A stretch of 64,000 nucleotides of DNA from Actinoplanes octamycinicus (GCF_014205225.1 NZ_JACHNB010000001.1:3081501-3145500), one strand, 5' to 3'; counted from the stretch's first letter, positions 41,006 through 49,080 are shown. Notes: generated by a model from the letters alone, not told the origin. A program made the numbers and translations.

Positions 41006-41581
41006 TCAGCCCTTCCCCTTGTCGGACTCCAATGCCACGACGTCGAGCCGATCCAGCAGGACGAGGAACGCCTCGGCGTACGGGGATTTCGCGGTCTCGC
41101 GCCGGACCCGGGCCCAGTCGATCTGCTCCCGCAGCGACCGGGCGACCGGCAGCCCCTGGGCGAAATCGCAGTGGTGCTGGCTGTAGCTGAGCAGCTTGTG
41201 GATCATCAGCTGGGTCGCCGACAGCACCGGCATGTAGATCGCCTCGACCGAGATCCGCTCGGTGTCGGCCAGGGTCTCGTCGGTGACCGGGGTCTCCACC
41301 GGGCGGTAGATGAGATCCACCATCCGGTTGTCCTCGTACACCTTGACCAGCCAGTCCTCCGGCGGCTCCTCGGTCTGGAACCCGACCTTGGCCAGCTCCT
41401 GGAGGGCCTTCTCCTTGTCCTGCTCGCGGATCAGGAAGTCCACGTCGTGATCGCTGGAATGACCGCCGTGGGCGTAGACGGCGAAACTGCCGCCGAGCGC
41501 GAACGGTATCTCCGCCGTCTTCAACGAGGCAGCGACCCGCTTCATGGTGCCGGCCAGCCCTTCGTCGACGCGGTGCGGCAT
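41006..41581 (-). CDS. Nucleotidyltransferase-fold protein
   Basis: 191 residues from ATG 41581 (AGGAGGTC upstream). The polymerase-beta-like signature is visible: ALGGSFAVYAHGG followed by SSDHDVDFLI, i.e. G-S with the D-x-D metal pair; the C-terminal half is helical (QLMIHKLLSYSQHHCDFAQG). Related to aminoglycoside-adenylyltransferase-like/MNT families that transfer nucleotides to small molecules or proteins. First gene of an operon with the BON protein and metallophosphoesterase. The target is unknown. Confidence 0.8.
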   Translation of the reverse strand: MPHRVDEGLAGTMKRVAASLKTAEIPFALGGSFAVYAHGGHSSDHDVDFLIREQDKEKALQELAKVGFQTEEPPEDWLVKVYEDNRMVDLIYRPVETPVTDETLADTERISVEAIYMPVLSATQLMIHKLLSYSQHHCDFAQGLPVARSLREQIDWARVRRETAKSPYAEAFLVLLDRLDVVALESDKGKG

Positions 41582-41691
41582 GGTGACCTCCTGTTCCGTG
41601 TCCAGTTGATGACGACTACCCAGGGTGGCCACACCTTGAACCACTGACGATCATTCTGGTCCGCTTCGCCCGGCTGGCGAGGAGGAACGGG

Positions 41692-42444
41692 GTGTGCGGC
41701 CCCCAGCTACCGTCGGTTGGTATGTCCGCCCCCGTGCACCTCCCCGTCCGGACCGTCGCGCTGGTCGGGATCGACGGCTCCGGCAAGACCACGCAGGCCC
41801 GCCTGCTCGCCGCCGCGCTGGCCGGCGCCGGCCGCCCGGCGGTCTACCGGCAGAACGCCGGTGGCCGGGCCTGGTTCGGCCGGCTGGCCGCGCGCTGGGG
41901 CCGGGGTGACGCCGAGGGGCTGTTCGGCCGCCGCGGCATGCTGCTGGTCGAGTCGCTGCTGCGCTGGCTGGCGATCGCCCGGACCCTGCTGCGCCGCGCG
42001 GTCCGGCGCGAGATCGCGGTGATGGATCGGTACGCGGCCTGCCAGTTCGCCAGCCTGCGCGCACACGGGGCGGGGCCGGCGGCGGAGCGGCGGGCCCGGT
42101 GGGCGTACCGGCCGTTCCCCCGGCCGGACGTGACGTTCCTGCTGGCGGTGGACCCGGCGGTGGCCCGCGAACGGATCGACCGGCGGGGGACCGACCGGGA
42201 GTCGATCGAGTACCTGACCGCGGCCGACCGGGCCTACCGGTCGCTGCCGGAGTTCGCCGGGTTCGTGGTGATCGACGCGAACGGGTCGGCGGAGGAGGTG
42301 CACGCGGCGATCGTGGCGGGGCTGGCGGCGGCGGGGGTGCCGGGTCAGCGGCGGCGGGTCGGGGTGGGGGCGTGGGTGCTGGCCGGGGTGCCGGTGGTGG
42401 CGGGTGCGGCGGTCCTCGGCTGGCAGCTGGCGGAAAGCCTGTAG
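41692..42444 (+). CDS. dTMP-kinase-like P-loop kinase with C-terminal membrane helix
   Basis: 250 residues. P-loop GIDGSGKTT (26-34), a DR-type motif VMDRYAACQFASL and a lid-like RERIDRRGTDRES match the thymidylate kinase family. Unusually, residues 220-245 are a hydrophobic helix (GVGAWVLAGVPVVAGAAVLG) that would anchor it in the membrane. GTG 41692 is preferred because GGAGG lies 6 nt upstream; ATG 41722 has no ribosome binding site. As an extra, divergent copy it may phosphorylate another nucleotide or sugar. It ends at the second repeat island. Confidence 0.75.
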   Translation: MCGPQLPSVGMSAPVHLPVRTVALVGIDGSGKTTQARLLAAALAGAGRPAVYRQNAGGRAWFGRLAARWGRGDAEGLFGRRGMLLVESLLRWLAIARTLLRRAVRREIAVMDRYAACQFASLRAHGAGPAAERRARWAYRPFPRPDVTFLLAVDPAVARERIDRRGTDRESIEYLTAADRAYRSLPEFAGFVVIDANGSAEEVHAAIVAGLAAAGVPGQRRRVGVGAWVLAGVPVVAGAAVLGWQLAESL

Positions 42445-42479
42445 CCGGCGCCGTTCCGTGTGCCGGCCCCCGCTGGCCC

Positions 42480-42820
42480 CGCTTCCTTCCGCCGGGCCTG
42501 CTCTGTCCCGCCCGCGCCCGCTTCGTGTGATGGGCCTGGTTCCGTCCTGCCGGGCCCGCTTCCCTCCGCCGGACCTGGTTCCGTCCTGCCGAGGCCCGCT
42601 TCGTGTGCCGGGCCTGCTCTGTCCTGCCCGGGCCGCTCCGTGTGCTGGGCCCCGCTCCGCCCAGCCGGGCCTGTTCTGTTCTGCCGATGCCCGCTTCGTG
42701 TGCTCGGCCCCGCTCCGCCCAGCCGGGGCTGTTCTGTCCTGCCGATGGCCGCGTCGTGTGCCGGGCCACGCTGCCTCATGCCCGGCCCATACCGTTCTGC
42801 CGGGGTGTCGGGCCCCCACT
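42480..42820. repeat. Degenerate GC-rich tandem array with 58-bp period (array 2)
   Basis: In the 710-bp gene-free stretch 42445-43154. CCCCGCTCCGCCCAGCCGG occurs at 42650 and again at 42708, exactly 58 bp apart; related units extend from about 42480 to 42820 (recurring CGCTTCGTGTG, GGCCTG and TTCTGCCGATG blocks). The shared TCTG(C/T)TCTGCCG core and the 58-bp period echo array 1 at 4463-4760. No reading frame through it is convincing. Confidence 0.7.
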
Positions 42821-43016
42821 TCCTCCGTCGGGGCCGGGGGGCCTCGTGCGATTGGTCGTCGGGGTGCCCGGGCGGTCGCGGTCTGGTTCCGCTGGTCACG
42901 CCCGGGTCCGGCTCATCCCGGTCAGGCTCGTCCCGGTCCGGCTCGTCCCCGTGGCCAGCCGGCCCGCCCTGTCCGGGCTCCGCCGCGTCGCCGCCGGGGC
43001 CCCGCCGCGCTCGAAA

Positions 43017-43110
43017 GCCCACCCTCCCAGGGGGATCCCCCGCCGATCAGTGTGGCGGACGATCGCTGGATCGCGGGGGTGCCCTGTGGACAACCCGCCG
43101 CTGTGGAGAA
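43017..43110 (+). repeat. Dispersed intergenic element, copy 2
   Basis: GCCCACCCTCCC, palindrome GGGGGATCCCCC (43030-43041), CAGTGTGGCGGA (43048-43059), TGTGGACAA (43085-43093) and TGTGGAGAA (43102-43110). Same block order as 4979-5070 in opposite orientation; the palindrome-to-box gap is 43 bp (42 in copy 1) and the two 9-mers again start 17 bp apart. It ends 45 bp before the 3' end of the SDR gene. Confidence 0.75.
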
Positions 43111-43154
43111 CGCGAGCGATCGACAGGACGGGGACTATGCCTGGCCCACGGGGA

Positions 43155-43838
43155 CTAAGCCTGGCCGTAGACGGGGATCTGCGCGCCGCTGATCGGCGCG
43201 GAGGCGTCCGAGGCGAGGAACAGGATGGTGTGTGCGATCACCGCCGGGTCGACCCAGCGGGCCGGGTCGGCGTCCGGCATCGCGTCCCGGTTGGCCGGGG
43301 TGTCGATCACGCTGGGCAGCACCGTGTTGCAGCGGATCCGCTGCTTCTTGTACTCGACCGCGACGGTCGCGGCGAAGGCCAGCACCGCCGCTTTCGAGGT
43401 GACGTAACCGGCGGCGCCGGGGAACGGCGCCACCGCGGCCCGGGACGAGACGCAGACCACCGCGCCGCCGCCGGCCGCGACCAGGTGTGGCAGGGCGGCC
43501 GCGGTGGTCAGGTAGGTGGGTCGCAGGTTGGCGGTGAACATCGCCTCGAACTCGGCGACCGGGGTGTCGGCGATCAGGCCGCTGCCGGCGTACCCGCCGA
43601 CCAGGTTGACCACCGCCGTCAGCGGGGCGTCCGGATCGCCGGCGGCGGCCTCGGCGGCGGCGGCCGCGCCGGCCGGGTCGGTGAGGTCGGCCGGGACGGC
43701 GACGACGCCGGCCGGCAGCCGGTCCACGGAGCCGGGCCGGGCCGGGGCCACCACGCGCCACCCGGCGTCCAGGAACGCCGCGATGGTGGCCGCGCCGAGC
43801 CCGCCGGTGCCGCCCGTCACAAGAGCAGTGTTGGTCAT
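43155..43838 (-). CDS. Short-chain dehydrogenase/reductase
   Basis: 227-residue classical SDR. NAD(P)-binding TGGTGGLG at 8-15, Asp/Leu-Thr region VPADLTDPAG, NLVGGY as the NNAG counterpart, catalytic Ser in VVCVSSRA and YVTSK (Tyr/Lys). Cytoplasmic oxidoreductase with unknown substrate; slightly shorter than the usual 250 residues. Two direct repeats 70-100 bp upstream of its start may be regulatory. Downstream lies the repeat island. Confidence 0.88.
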   Translation of the reverse strand: MTNTALVTGGTGGLGAATIAAFLDAGWRVVAPARPGSVDRLPAGVVAVPADLTDPAGAAAAAEAAAGDPDAPLTAVVNLVGGYAGSGLIADTPVAEFEAMFTANLRPTYLTTAAALPHLVAAGGGAVVCVSSRAAVAPFPGAAGYVTSKAAVLAFAATVAVEYKKQRIRCNTVLPSVIDTPANRDAMPDADPARWVDPAVIAHTILFLASDASAPISGAQIPVYGQA

Positions 43839-43905
43839 GGGAGCAGGTTGTCACACGTACGTGGATGTGCTTTTGCTCACTCCCGGGTCGCTGCCAGGCG
43901 GGCCG

Positions 43906-43936
43906 GGGGAATGTCACCGGATCGGGGAACGTCACC
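43906..43936. promoter_or_regulatory. Direct repeat GGGGAAYGTCACC upstream of the SDR gene
   Basis: 13-mers GGGGAATGTCACC (43906-43918) and GGGGAACGTCACC (43924-43936), 18 bp apart, 68-98 bp upstream of the SDR start codon. Likely a tandem regulator site; the regulator is unknown. The rest of the 537-bp gap (43839-44375) before the sigma factor gene holds no gene, hairpin or clear promoter I can support. Confidence 0.45.
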
Positions 43937-44375
43937 CTGGTGGGCGAGTGAACTGTGGCGCGGCGTGGCGCATTGTGGCCGATGGTCCCGTTCGACTGGC
44001 TGGTCACGCTGGGTGAGATCTAATTGACGGTCACGTTTGATTCAGGCTTGTCGTCGGCCGGTCGATGCTGCACGTGAACCCAAGCGGCGGAAAACCCGTA
44101 GAACCAGGGTGACGAGCATCGCGGCGCTCAGGTGATGCCCGTCGCTGTGGACGATGAGAGGCCGATGGTGTTATGAGGCGCGCTACGGGTACCCGTCTAT
44201 CCACAAGACGGCCGCAGAGAGATCGCACTCAGCTAGCGCGCACTGGGCTCTCAGGTAAGACCCAGGCATTCGTGACACTTTCGGATCGCCAGCCGGAATC
44301 AGCGCAGGCAGCCATTTGTTGTGTAGATGTCAGCAACCGCAATGCACGAGCTGCGGACGTTACGGGAGAGGGCTG

Positions 44376-45377
44376 ATGGACGCAGGTAATGCCCGTAACA
44401 GGGTTAGTGACGGCAATGAGGGGACCGTGGGCAACGTGGAGAAGAACACCGTGATGCGTACCGACCAGGTTGCCGAGGAGCGCGACCTCGTCGGAGTCTA
44501 CCTGCACGAAATCTCCCGGACGCCGCTGCTGGATGCTGCGCGGGAGGTCGAGCTCTCCAAGTCGATCGAGGCGGGCCTCTACGCCGAGCACCTGCTCGAG
44601 CAGGGCGAGGAGCGTCGCGGCGTCAGCCGGGAGGAGCTGGAGCGCCTGGTCACCGAGGGCCAGCGCGCCAAGGACCTGTTCATTCGAGCCAACCTGCGGC
44701 TGGTCGTCTCGATCGCCCGGCGCTACGTGCGCTCGGGCATGCCGATGCTCGACCTGATCCAGGAGGGCAACACCGGCCTGGTCCGCGCGGTCGAGAAGTT
44801 CGACTACGAGCGCGGCTACAAGTTCTCGACGTACGCGACGTGGTGGGTTCGCCAGGCGATCAGCCGGGCGATCGCCCAGCAGGAGCGCACCGTCCGCCTC
44901 CCGGTGCACCTGGTCGAGGACGTCAACCGGATGCGTAACGTGACCCGCCAGCTCGTCCGTGAGCTGGGCGGCGACCCGGAGCCGGAGCAGGTCGCCGCGG
45001 CCCTCGGCGTGACCGTGGAGCGGGTCAACGAGCTGACCCGGTGGGCCCAGGACACCGTGTCCCTGGACACCCCGGTCGGCGACGACGGCGACACCAACCT
45101 GGGTGACCTGGTGGCCGACAGCGATGCCCCCTCGCCCGAGGAGATCGTGCTGAGCGCACTGGAGCGCCAGCGCATCGAGGGCCTGCTCAACCACCTGGAC
45201 GACCGCTCGGCCGGCATCATGCGGGCCCGCTACGGCCTGGAGGACGGCCGCGAGCACTCGCTGACCGAGGTGGCCTCGCGCTTCTCGCTCAGCCGCGAGC
45301 GGATCCGCCAGCTGGAGATCCAGGCGCTCGGCCGGCTGCGTGAGCTGGCCCGGGCCGAGGGCCTGCAGGCCGCCTGA
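44376..45377 (+). CDS. RNA polymerase sigma factor, group 2 (SigB/HrdD-like)
   Basis: 333-residue sigma-70 family factor. Region 1.2 (DLVGVYLHEISRTPLLDAAR), region 2 (RLVVSIARRYVRSGMPMLDL, IQEGNTGLVRAVEKFDYERG, ATWWVRQAISRAIAQQER), region 3 (PVHLVEDVNRMRNVTRQL) and region 4 with the HTH (SLTEVASRFSLSRERIRQLE) are complete. The absence of the long acidic region 1.1 extension of HrdB/SigA, plus the length, indicates a group 2 factor, probably a stress or stationary-phase alternative. ATG 44376 follows GAGAGGG. A strong terminator lies directly downstream. The symbol is withheld because sigB and hrdD usage differ between genera. Confidence 0.92.
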   Translation: MDAGNARNRVSDGNEGTVGNVEKNTVMRTDQVAEERDLVGVYLHEISRTPLLDAAREVELSKSIEAGLYAEHLLEQGEERRGVSREELERLVTEGQRAKDLFIRANLRLVVSIARRYVRSGMPMLDLIQEGNTGLVRAVEKFDYERGYKFSTYATWWVRQAISRAIAQQERTVRLPVHLVEDVNRMRNVTRQLVRELGGDPEPEQVAAALGVTVERVNELTRWAQDTVSLDTPVGDDGDTNLGDLVADSDAPSPEEIVLSALERQRIEGLLNHLDDRSAGIMRARYGLEDGREHSLTEVASRFSLSRERIRQLEIQALGRLRELARAEGLQAA

Positions 45378-45392
45378 CCCACCACAGCAGCG

Positions 45393-45422
45393 AAGGCCGG
45401 CACCCCGAGGGGTGCCGGCCTT
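45393..45422. terminator. Bidirectional terminator between sigma factor and NlpC/P60 genes
   Basis: Perfect 14-bp stem AAGGCCGGCACCCC (45393-45406) with GGGGTGCCGGCCTT (45409-45422), 15 nt after the sigma stop and 18 nt after the convergent hydrolase stop. Confidence 0.9.
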
Positions 45423-45440
45423 CGGCGTTCCTGCGGCGGG

Positions 45441-46412
45441 TTACGACACCCGGCCGTACCCGGGGCTGTCCGGGGTCATGATGTTGATCGTCCGGTAGAG
45501 CACGTCCCGGCCGGCCGACGGCGCGTCGATGATCTTGCCGTCGCCGACGTAGAGCGCGACGTGCCCGCCACCTCGGTAGAACACCAGGTCGCCGGGCTGG
45601 AGCTGGCTCTTGTCGCTGAACATCCGCACGGCACCCTTCTGGGCGGCCGCGTTGTGTGGCAGCGACTTGCCGGCCGCGGCCCAGGCCGCCATGGTCAGAC
45701 CCGAGCAGTCGTACGAGTCGGGACCGGCGTCGCCGAACCCGTACGGCTTGCCGACCTGCTTGAACGCGAAGGCGACCGCCTTGCCGGCCGAGCCCGCGAT
45801 CTGCGGGATCTTGCCGGTGTACGAGCCGGTGTCCTCGGTGGCGCTGCCGTAGAGGTCCTCGCGCATGTCGTACAGCTTCTGAAGATCCTTCTTGATCTTC
45901 GTCTTCTGCGCGTCCAGCTCCTTGACCTGGAGCTGCTGCTTCTGCTCGGTGGTCTTGAGGGCCGCCTGCTTCTGCGCGAAGGTCTCGGTGGTCTCGGTGT
46001 AGGCGTCGATGTCCGCCTGGTTGGCCCGGGTGATCTGCTCCAGGTAGCCCATCCGGTCCAGCAGCTCGCCCTGCTTGCCGCTGAGCAGCACGGTCATCGG
46101 GCCGACCCGGCCGGTGATGTACTGCGAGGTGGCGATCGTCGACATCTTGGCGCTGGCCTTGGTCAGCGCCTCCTGGGCCGGTTTCAGCGAGGCGGTCAGC
46201 TTCACCGCGTCGGCCTTGGTCTTCTTCAGGTCGAGCCGGGTCTTGTTGTACGTCTCGGTGACGTCCTCGAGTTTCTCCGAAGCCTGGTCGATCTGCTTCT
46301 TGAGCTCACTCTCCGACGGGGCCGCGTGAGCGGCCACAGCTCCCGACGTGGTGATCGCGAGTGCGGTCAGCGCGACCACCAGCGCCCGGAGTTTGGTACG
46401 GGGGTGTGGCAC
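45441..46412 (-). CDS. NlpC/P60 peptidoglycan endopeptidase (RipA-like)
   Basis: 323-residue secreted cell-wall hydrolase. Signal peptide 1-30 (ALVVALTALAITTSGAVAAH), a long coiled coil at 33-190 (PcsB/RipA-like regulatory arm), then the NlpC/P60 domain 205-323 with catalytic C236 in YDCSGL and H284 in GGGHVALYV. It cleaves the D-gamma-Glu-mDAP bond of peptide stems during growth or separation. GTG 46412. It is preceded by a c-di-AMP riboswitch, so second messenger level controls its expression; convergent with the sigma factor gene. Confidence 0.93.
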   Translation of the reverse strand: MPHPRTKLRALVVALTALAITTSGAVAAHAAPSESELKKQIDQASEKLEDVTETYNKTRLDLKKTKADAVKLTASLKPAQEALTKASAKMSTIATSQYITGRVGPMTVLLSGKQGELLDRMGYLEQITRANQADIDAYTETTETFAQKQAALKTTEQKQQLQVKELDAQKTKIKKDLQKLYDMREDLYGSATEDTGSYTGKIPQIAGSAGKAVAFAFKQVGKPYGFGDAGPDSYDCSGLTMAAWAAAGKSLPHNAAAQKGAVRMFSDKSQLQPGDLVFYRGGGHVALYVGDGKIIDAPSAGRDVLYRTINIMTPDSPGYGRVS

Positions 46413-46440
46413 TGGTCAGGGGCCTTTCTTCCGCTTGTGG

Positions 46441-46580
46441 CCGCCTACCGGGTTAGCTGACGGGTTCGGGCCCGGAAGATCGCCCTACCGCGCCTCGGCG
46501 CGGATTCACCCCGGAAGGTGGGTCCCCGGTTCCCACGGCGACGGGTTCGTCGCCGGTCAAGATTCGGCGGCGTTGGCCGG
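46441..46580 (-). promoter_or_regulatory. c-di-AMP riboswitch (ydaO/yuaA class) in the NlpC/P60 leader
   Basis: On the minus strand the leader shows conserved blocks in order: GTGGGAACCGGGGACC (from 46536), GGGGTGAATCCG (46512-46501) and CGAACCCGTCAGCTAACCCG, then GTAGGCGG (about 46468-46441), which are hallmarks of the ydaO c-di-AMP riboswitch. In actinobacteria this class commonly precedes NlpC/P60 and Rpf genes and turns expression off when c-di-AMP is high. It ends about 30 nt before the GTG start. The boundaries are approximate; the remaining gap up to 46757 is AT-rich (possible promoter) without a gene. Confidence 0.9.
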
Positions 46581-46757
46581 CGCCACCGGAGGGTTTGTGG
46601 CTGCGGACCGGACCAACCGCATCAACTTATCGGGGAAGAAAACAAAATCAAGACCTCGCCGCGTGTTTTCTTCCAATAGTCGGTCTTGCGAACTAAATCC
46701 CGATAACCGGCTGTTATTCGATCCGCGCGCAGCGTTATTTCGACCGCCGGAAGCAGA

Positions 46758-47081
46758 CTAATCGTTCAGGGCCGGCTCGAGCGCGGCATTCGGAACCCAA
46801 TGCCGGGTGACCCGGCGCTCGGCCCAGAACGAGAAGAACGGGATGGTGCCGGCCAGCATAACGATGATCATTCGGCCGAACGGCCAGCGGGCCCGCCGGG
46901 ACAGGTCGAAGGTGCAGAGCAGATAGACCATGTACAGGAAGCCGTGCAGCGGGCCGATCAGCGCGACCAGCGCCGGGTTGTCACCCAGGTACTTCAGCGG
47001 CATGCCGACCAGCACGAGCACGATCAGGAGCACGCCGACGATCCAGGCGATGGTGCGGTAACGGGTGAGGGCGCCCTGCAC
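46758..47081 (-). CDS. DUF3817 membrane protein
   Basis: 107 residues with three membrane helices: AWIVGVLLIVLVLVGMPLKY, LHGFLYMVYLLCTFDLSR and MIIVMLAGTIPFFSFWAERR. The pattern PLKY with GPLHGFLYMVYL is diagnostic of DUF3817, a widespread actinobacterial inner-membrane family of unknown role. It is the second gene of a pair with the 140-residue membrane protein upstream (21-bp gap). Confidence 0.9.
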   Translation of the reverse strand: MQGALTRYRTIAWIVGVLLIVLVLVGMPLKYLGDNPALVALIGPLHGFLYMVYLLCTFDLSRRARWPFGRMIIVMLAGTIPFFSFWAERRVTRHWVPNAALEPALND

Positions 47082-47102
47082 GGCGGTCTCCTTCTGCTTC
47101 TG

Positions 47103-47525
47103 CTACTTGCTGATGGGGCGGCCGGGGTAGTCGGCGGGCCGGGCGCCGGGGTGCTCGGCCAGCCAGGCCAGGTAGTCGTTGTACGCGTCCAGCTCCGGGT
47201 CGGCGGCGTCCGCCGCGGCCGGCTGCACGGCCACCCGGACCGGGCGGCCCAGGGTGACCGGGGCGTCCGGGTCGCGCGCCGGGGCGGGCTCCTCGGCGGT
47301 CTCCTCTGGCGGCGCCAGCTTGCGGCGGTGCAGCTGGATCTCGCGGATCCAGATGAACACCACGAAGCCGGCGAAGACCGGCCACTCGAACATGTAGCCC
47401 CAGCTGAGCGAGTTGCCCCCGGTCGCCCGGCTGAACTGCCACCAGCCGAGCCCCAGGCAGGCCCCGGTCAGCACCAGCGCCAGGAGGTGCCGGGCGAGCC
47501 ACGCCGGAGTCCACAGCCCTTTCAT
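47103..47525 (-). CDS. Actinobacterial membrane protein paired with DUF3817
   Basis: 140 residues from ATG 47525. Two helices: [20 protein letters not shown], with [10 protein letters not shown] after it, and [20 protein letters not shown]; the N-terminal part WWQ resembles the N-terminus of SURF1-like proteins, but the SURF1 body is absent. The cytoplasmic C-terminus is Pro/Ala-rich and ends [11 protein letters not shown]. It forms an operon with the DUF3817 gene. The function is unknown. Confidence 0.8.
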   Translation of the reverse strand: MKGLWTPAWLARHLLALVLTGACLGLGWWQFSRATGGNSLSWGYMFEWPVFAGFVVFIWIREIQLHRRKLAPPEETAEEPAPARDPDAPVTLGRPVRVAVQPAAADAADPELDAYNDYLAWLAEHPGARPADYPGRPISK

Positions 47526-47613
47526 GCACCCGAGACTACCGGCGGGTTTGGTGGTCGCCCGCACGGGCAAGCCCCTGGACGAACAGCGGCTATCGAGACA
47601 GCGGAGGTGCACG

Positions 47614-47865
47614 ATGACGGACCCGCGAACCGAGGGCGGCGCGGCGGTGGACTTCGAGATCGGGGTCGACCCGGTGAGCCTGCCCGACGACGACCTGTTC
47701 CGCGAGCTCGGCAGCCTGTACCGGACCCGGCTGGAGACTCTGCGGCACGGCCCGGACGCCGCGCTGGAGAACCACTTCCGGCGGACCGCCGAGCTGGAGA
47801 CCGAGTACAAGGCGCGCTATCCGGGACGCGAGATCGACCCCGGCCGGCTCACCCAGGACTTCTGA
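47614..47865 (+). CDS. Small conserved acidic protein
   Basis: 83 residues from ATG 47614, preceded by GGAGGTG. Helical core [20 protein letters not shown] then [19 protein letters not shown], ending [10 protein letters not shown]. It resembles a family of small actinobacterial proteins (DUF6158-like by recollection). No membrane helix or signal peptide. The next gene begins 28 bp downstream in the same direction, so cotranscription with the DUF1360 gene is likely. The function is unknown. Confidence 0.75.
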   Translation: MTDPRTEGGAAVDFEIGVDPVSLPDDDLFRELGSLYRTRLETLRHGPDAALENHFRRTAELETEYKARYPGREIDPGRLTQDF

Positions 47866-47893
47866 CCCGCCCGGTGCGGAAAGGACCCCCCAT

Positions 47894-48412
47894 ATGACCA
47901 GCCTGCAGGCCCGTGCCGCGGAGACGGCCCGGGCGTACGCGCCGCACGAGCACCGGCCGCTGGCCGGCTACCTGGTGGCGATGGGCGCCTACGGCGCGCT
48001 CGCCGCCGGCCTGGCCGCGGCCGCCAAGCTGACCGGCCGTACGCCTCCGGAACGCCCCGCTCTGGGCGACGTGGTGCTGATCTCGATCGCCACCCACAAG
48101 CTGAGCCGGCTGCTCGCCAAGGACGCGGTCACCAGCCCGCTGCGGGCGCCGTTCACCCGGTACACCGAACCGGCCGGGGCCGCGGAGCTCAACGAGGAGG
48201 TCCGGGACGAGGGCAGCAGCGTCAAGCACGGCATCGGCGAGCTGCTCACCTGCCCGTTCTGCCTGGCCGCCTGGGTGTCCACCGGACTGACCGGCGGGCT
48301 GGTGCTGGCGCCCCGGCTGACCCGGCTGGCGGCGACCGCGCTGACCGCGACCGCCGTCTCGGACTTCCTGCAGATGGCCTACTCGATGGCCAAGGAGAAG
48401 GCGGAGGGCTGA
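47894..48412 (+). CDS. DUF1360 membrane protein
   Basis: 172 residues with the DUF1360 hallmarks DVVLISIATHKLSRLLAKDA, VTSPLRAPFTRYTEPAGAAE, and GELLTCPFCLAAWVS with a CPFC motif. Two to three membrane helices. Members are found near sporulation or envelope genes in Firmicutes and actinobacteria, with no known activity; the Cys pair may bind metal. Follows the 83-residue gene. Confidence 0.88.
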   Translation: MTSLQARAAETARAYAPHEHRPLAGYLVAMGAYGALAAGLAAAAKLTGRTPPERPALGDVVLISIATHKLSRLLAKDAVTSPLRAPFTRYTEPAGAAELNEEVRDEGSSVKHGIGELLTCPFCLAAWVSTGLTGGLVLAPRLTRLAATALTATAVSDFLQMAYSMAKEKAEG

Positions 48413-48422
48413 GCGGGACGGC

Positions 48423-48629
48423 TCAGAGGGTGCGCAGCGCCTCGTCGGCCTCGTCCTGCAGGTACTCGCCCTCGGGCAGCGCGTCGATCCGGGTGAGCAG
48501 GGCGGCCGGCAGGTCCTCGGCGATCGCCCGGCGCTGCAGGTCGCCGCTGCTCATCCGTTCCTCGGCGCGGTACGCGTCGTCGAGGAAGGCGGTCAGGCGG
48601 GCGTTGTCGCCGGTGGTTTCGTCGGTCAC
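48423..48629 (-). CDS. Small conserved hypothetical protein
   Basis: 68 residues from GTG 48629: TDETTGDNARLTAFLDDAYR, AEERMSSGDLQRRAIAEDLP, then LLTRIDALPEGEYLQDEADE. An acidic helical protein; the phrase DALPEGEY recurs in small actinobacterial hypotheticals (recollection). No ribosome binding site is obvious. Convergent with the DUF1360 gene, with a 10-bp gap. Confidence 0.65.
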   Translation of the reverse strand: MTDETTGDNARLTAFLDDAYRAEERMSSGDLQRRAIAEDLPAALLTRIDALPEGEYLQDEADEALRTL

Positions 48630-48740
48630 GGCGCCAGGGTTACCCGGGACCGCGCGCGGCAAACGGCCAGCCGCTACCGGGCTGTAAGCCAGGTCACAAC
48701 GGCTATCGGAATCATGGGCCGGTGCCGAAGGTTGTGAACG

Positions 48741-48893
48741 GATGCCGGTGTGCCCAGTGTCCCCGGGCCTCACCCATCGCCTGCACGGAATACCGTTCGG
48801 CTGGAGCCGTGTTGAGCCACTCGCCGCGAGGCGACCTGCACACCGGCATCTCTTCGGCTCGGCCCCCGGTTCGCCGGGGGCCGAGTCGTTTTT
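48741..48893 (+). ncRNA. Candidate structured RNA with intrinsic terminator
   Basis: GATGCCGGTGTGC (48741-48753) pairs perfectly over 13 bp with GCACACCGGCATC (48838-48850), closing an 84-nt interior that contains smaller hairpins (CACGG 48784-48788 with CCGTG 48807-48811; TCGCC 48821-48825 with GGCGA 48830-48834). Seven nt later a 12-bp perfect stem with a TTCG loop (48858-48885) is followed by TCGTTTTT, the best Rho-independent terminator in the window. No convincing reading frame covers it. This fits a free small RNA or an attenuated leader for the downstream GAF-ANTAR gene. It matches no RNA class I can name. The 451-bp gap 48630-49080 otherwise holds nothing I can support. Confidence 0.6.
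48858..48893 (+). terminator. Intrinsic terminator with TTCG tetraloop and T tract
   Basis: CTCGGCCCCCGG (48858-48869), TTCG, CCGGGGGCCGAG (48874-48885), then TCGTTTTT. The U tract is exceptional for this genome and marks a defined plus-strand 3' end. Confidence 0.9.
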
Positions 48894-49080
48894 CCCGCTC
48901 CGGCTTTTTTGAGCGTTCCCGGCACAGAGGGTTTAAACGGGCAACACCCCCCGATCGGGGCACCGAACCGCGCCTCCGGCGGATCGACATGGCAGTATCC
49001 GTCGAGTGTCTGTACCGCAACGTCGCGTACCGGCCGCGCAGCGCGGCACCCGGTCCCACCGGCGCGCCACCCCCTCCGGG

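Noticed and set aside
42404..44027. Long plus-strand frames across the second repeat island and opposite the SDR gene
   Set aside because: Same repeat-driven low complexity, and they run antisense through a clear SDR gene.
44173..44376. 67-codon frame ending at the sigma factor start
   Set aside because: No ribosome binding site and an unremarkable Arg/Thr-rich translation; the overlap with the sigma start is probably chance.
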